The position numbers and the translations under genes are program-made. A stretch of DNA of 64,000 nt from an uncultured Phycicoccus sp. (GTDB taxonomy: Bacteria; Actinomycetota; Actinomycetes; Actinomycetales; Dermatophilaceae), in the NCBI RefSeq assembly GCF_947495705.1, contig NZ_CANLZR010000006.1:23664-87663 (forward strand), given 5' to 3'. Shown piece after piece: positions 61,754 through 64,000 of this stretch. Each line of letters begins with the position of its first letter. Within the stretch, counting starts at the first letter, position 1. The notes below the pieces were generated by a model that saw only the letters and a list, made by a program, of their open reading frames with translations, did not search any database and was not told the DNA's origin.

Positions 61754-62953
61754 GCCCGGCCCGGCCCAGCCGGTGGACCGCGCCCAGGCGTGGGCCCGCT
61801 GCCATGCGTCGTCGAACCACGGCTCCTTCGCCTCGGCGTACTCCTCGATGCCCGGGACTCGGGCCGCGAGGTCGGTCTTCAGCGCGGCGTACCGGTCACG
61901 CTCGTCCGGCACGGCGCGCAGCCAGTCGCGGAAGAGCAGCGCGAACTCCCACCCCGGGCTGCCCACCTCGCGGACGTGGACGTGCGCGACCCGGCCGGGG
62001 TCGGTGCTGCCGTGGAACCGCTTCGGCCAGGGCGTCCCGTCCTTGCCGCTGTCGGCCCACTCCCCCGGTGGGCGGACCAGGCCCATCGCCGCCATCCCCT
62101 CGACGAACGCCTGCTCGTCGGCGGCGGCGAGCGAGCGCACCCCGACCTGGAGGTCGACGACGTCCTTGGCCGGCAGCCCGGGCACCGCGGTGGACCCGAT
62201 GTGGTCGAGGGTCACCGCCGCGTCGCCGACCGCGTGCCGCACCCGGGCCAGCAGCCGCGCCGCCGCGTCGGGCCACCCGGGGTCCGGAGGGCTCAGCACC
62301 GGGGCGACGAGCCGGCTGCGGGTGCCGGTGCGCAGGTTCACGGCGTACGGCTCGATGCGGCGGTGCCAGACCTGGCGGACGGCGGCCTCGAGCGCGGCGG
62401 GCGTCCCCTCGTTGTCGAGCCAGACGTCGGCGGCCCGGCGCCGGGCGTCGTCGTCGGCCTGCGCCCCGATCCGGGCCCGGGCATCGGCCTCGGACATCCC
62501 CCGGTCCGCCTGGAGCCGACGGAGACGCGTCGCCTCCGACGCGCCGACCACGAGGACGAGGTGGTACTCCCCGACCATGCCCTTCTCGACGACGAGGGGC
62601 ATGTCGTGCACCACGACCGCGTCCTCGGGCGTCGCGGCGACGATCTCGGCCGTGCGGGCCCAGATCGCCGGATGGGTGATGGCCTCGAGGTCGCGCAGCG
62701 CCCCGGCGTCGGCGAAGACGTGCCGGCCCAGCGCCGCCCGGTCCAGGCTCCCGTCGGGCGCGACGACGTCTGCTCCGAAGCGCTCCTCGATGTCGGTCAG
62801 GGCGGGTCGACCCGGCTCGACGACCTCGCGGGCGACGGCGTCGGCGTCGACGACGACCGCCCCGAGCCCGGCGAGCACCGCGGCCGCCGTCGACTTGCCG
62901 GACCCGATCCCCCCGGTGAGCCCGACCCGCAACCTGCGCGCGCTCCCGGCCAC
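61745..62953 (-). CDS. coaE: Dephospho-CoA kinase fused to a GrpB-like domain
   Basis: Last enzyme of CoA biosynthesis with an extra domain. Residues 1-200 are the kinase: P-loop GLTGGIGSGKST (11-22), DADAVAREVV and ITHPAIWAR. Residues about 215-395 are a GrpB/UPF0157 nucleotidyltransferase-like domain with LDHIGSTAVPGLPAKDVVDL and HVHVREVGSPGWEF. This fusion is known in actinobacteria, including mycobacteria. 402 residues from a GTG located one base after the previous stop. The GrpB part's activity is not known. Confidence 0.94.
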   Translation of the reverse strand: MAGSARRLRVGLTGGIGSGKSTAAAVLAGLGAVVVDADAVAREVVEPGRPALTDIEERFGADVVAPDGSLDRAALGRHVFADAGALRDLEAITHPAIWARTAEIVAATPEDAVVVHDMPLVVEKGMVGEYHLVLVVGASEATRLRRLQADRGMSEADARARIGAQADDDARRRAADVWLDNEGTPAALEAAVRQVWHRRIEPYAVNLRTGTRSRLVAPVLSPPDPGWPDAAARLLARVRHAVGDAAVTLDHIGSTAVPGLPAKDVVDLQVGVRSLAAADEQAFVEGMAAMGLVRPPGEWADSGKDGTPWPKRFHGSTDPGRVAHVHVREVGSPGWEFALLFRDWLRAVPDERDRYAALKTDLAARVPGIEEYAEAKEPWFDDAWQRAHAWARSTGWAGPGPA

Positions 62954-62954
62954 G

Positions 62955-63425
62955 TCAGCCGTCCGCCAGGCGGGCGGGGAAGCCGCCGGTGGCGACCGGC
63001 GACCACCGGGTCGGCGTGATCCGCAGCAGCGACTTGCCCTGGGTCAGCATCGCGCCCCGGTACTCGTCCCAGTCGGGGTGCTCCCCCGCGATCGCGCGGT
63101 AGTACTCGACGAACGGCTCCACGTCGTCTGCCGCGTCGACGACCTCGACGTCACCGTCGACCTGCACCCACGCGCCGCCGAAGTCGTCGGAGAGGACGAC
63201 GACGCTCGCGTGCGGGTCCCGCCGGGCGTTGCGGACCTTCGCCCGCTCCGGGTAGCTCGTGACGACGATCCGCCCGGAGGCGTCGACGCCGCCGGTGACC
63301 GGTGAGGCCTGCGGCCGGCCGTCGGACCCGCGGGTCGTGATGAGGACCATTCGGTGCCGCGGGCGGACGAAGTCCAAGAGCTCGTCCCGGCCGACCGTCG
63401 TGTTCGTCGCGATGCTGCGTGCCAT
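62955..63425 (-). CDS. PPOX-class (F420/FMN-binding) split-barrel protein
   Basis: A 156-residue split beta-barrel protein of the pyridoxamine-phosphate oxidase-like group (TIGR03618-type), which binds F420 or flavin in actinobacteria. LITTRGSDGRPQASPV, VTSYPERAKVRNARRDP and WVQVDGDVEVVD are recognisable. I chose the ATG at 63425 with GGGAGG about 9 bases upstream; a GTG three codons earlier overlaps the SD. Its stop is one base before coaE. Substrate unknown. Confidence 0.85.
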   Translation of the reverse strand: MARSIATNTTVGRDELLDFVRPRHRMVLITTRGSDGRPQASPVTGGVDASGRIVVTSYPERAKVRNARRDPHASVVVLSDDFGGAWVQVDGDVEVVDAADDVEPFVEYYRAIAGEHPDWDEYRGAMLTQGKSLLRITPTRWSPVATGGFPARLADG

Positions 63426-63446
63426 GGCAGTCACCCTCCCACGTGC

Positions 63447-64000
<554 letters not shown>

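Overview
The window is 64 kb of uniformly GC-rich DNA from an actinobacterial chromosome. Evidence for this: the SufR-headed suf operon, OpcA, RbpA, WhiA, the whiA-yvcK-rapZ-uvrC and gap-pgk-tpiA-secG clusters, a fused CoaE-GrpB protein, a mycothiol-type DinB-fold protein, frequent GTG starts and TAnnnT -10 hexamers. The gene order best fits Micrococcales (an Intrasporangiaceae-like genome); that placement is inference. I see no rRNA, tRNA, CRISPR array, insertion sequence, phage gene, integrase or attachment site. No gene-free stretch exceeds about 240 bases.

Layout. 0.07-6.3 kb: a TrpB2-type tryptophan synthase beta chain, a lipoprotein phosphoesterase, an unrecognised protein, an ABC-F protein and a membrane-anchored zinc peptidase. 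6.3-13.4 kb (minus strand): sufR-sufB-sufD-Rieske ferredoxin-sufC-sufS-sufU-sufT followed by an acVLRF1-type ribosome-rescue hydrolase; this is one Fe-S assembly operon with mostly overlapping or near-touching genes. 13.4-21.7 kb: psd-pssA (phosphatidylethanolamine synthesis) divergent from an ABC exporter pair, then ctaA and, on the other strand, ctaB (heme A synthesis), separated by a large LuxR-family regulator and a 69-residue protein. 21.8-30.8 kb: tkt-tal-pgi-zwf-opcA-pgl, the pentose phosphate operon. 30.8-34.6 kb (minus): gap-pgk-tpiA, then secG-rbpA. 34.7-39.5 kb (minus): uvrC-rapZ-yvcK-whiA. 39.5-47 kb: a Rieske lipoprotein with a winged-helix partner, then livJHMGF for branched-chain amino acid uptake. 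47-60 kb: uvrA, a GH15 glycosidase, a mycothiol-dependent-type protein with an MBL hydrolase, an EamA exporter, TerC, PEP carboxylase and uvrB. 60-64 kb: a PLP decarboxylase, coaE-grpB, a PPOX-fold protein and the 3' part of a sugar-type ABC ATPase that runs off the right end.

How it works together. Most of the window is central housekeeping: Fe-S and heme A cofactor supply, carbon flow through the pentose phosphate pathway, lower glycolysis and anaplerosis, and all three UvrABC genes. I did not find a clearly new defence or biosynthetic system. The unusual signals are in expression architecture. At least twelve genes have a TAnnnT hexamer exactly 6-8 bases before an ATG or GTG, predicting leaderless mRNAs. 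Two divergent pairs share overlapping -10 hexamers. Most convergent gene pairs meet in an inverted repeat that contains or touches their stop codons. One gene appears to start at CTG inside a CTGA overlap. The most interesting gene context is the acVLRF1 peptidyl-tRNA hydrolase at the tail of the suf operon.
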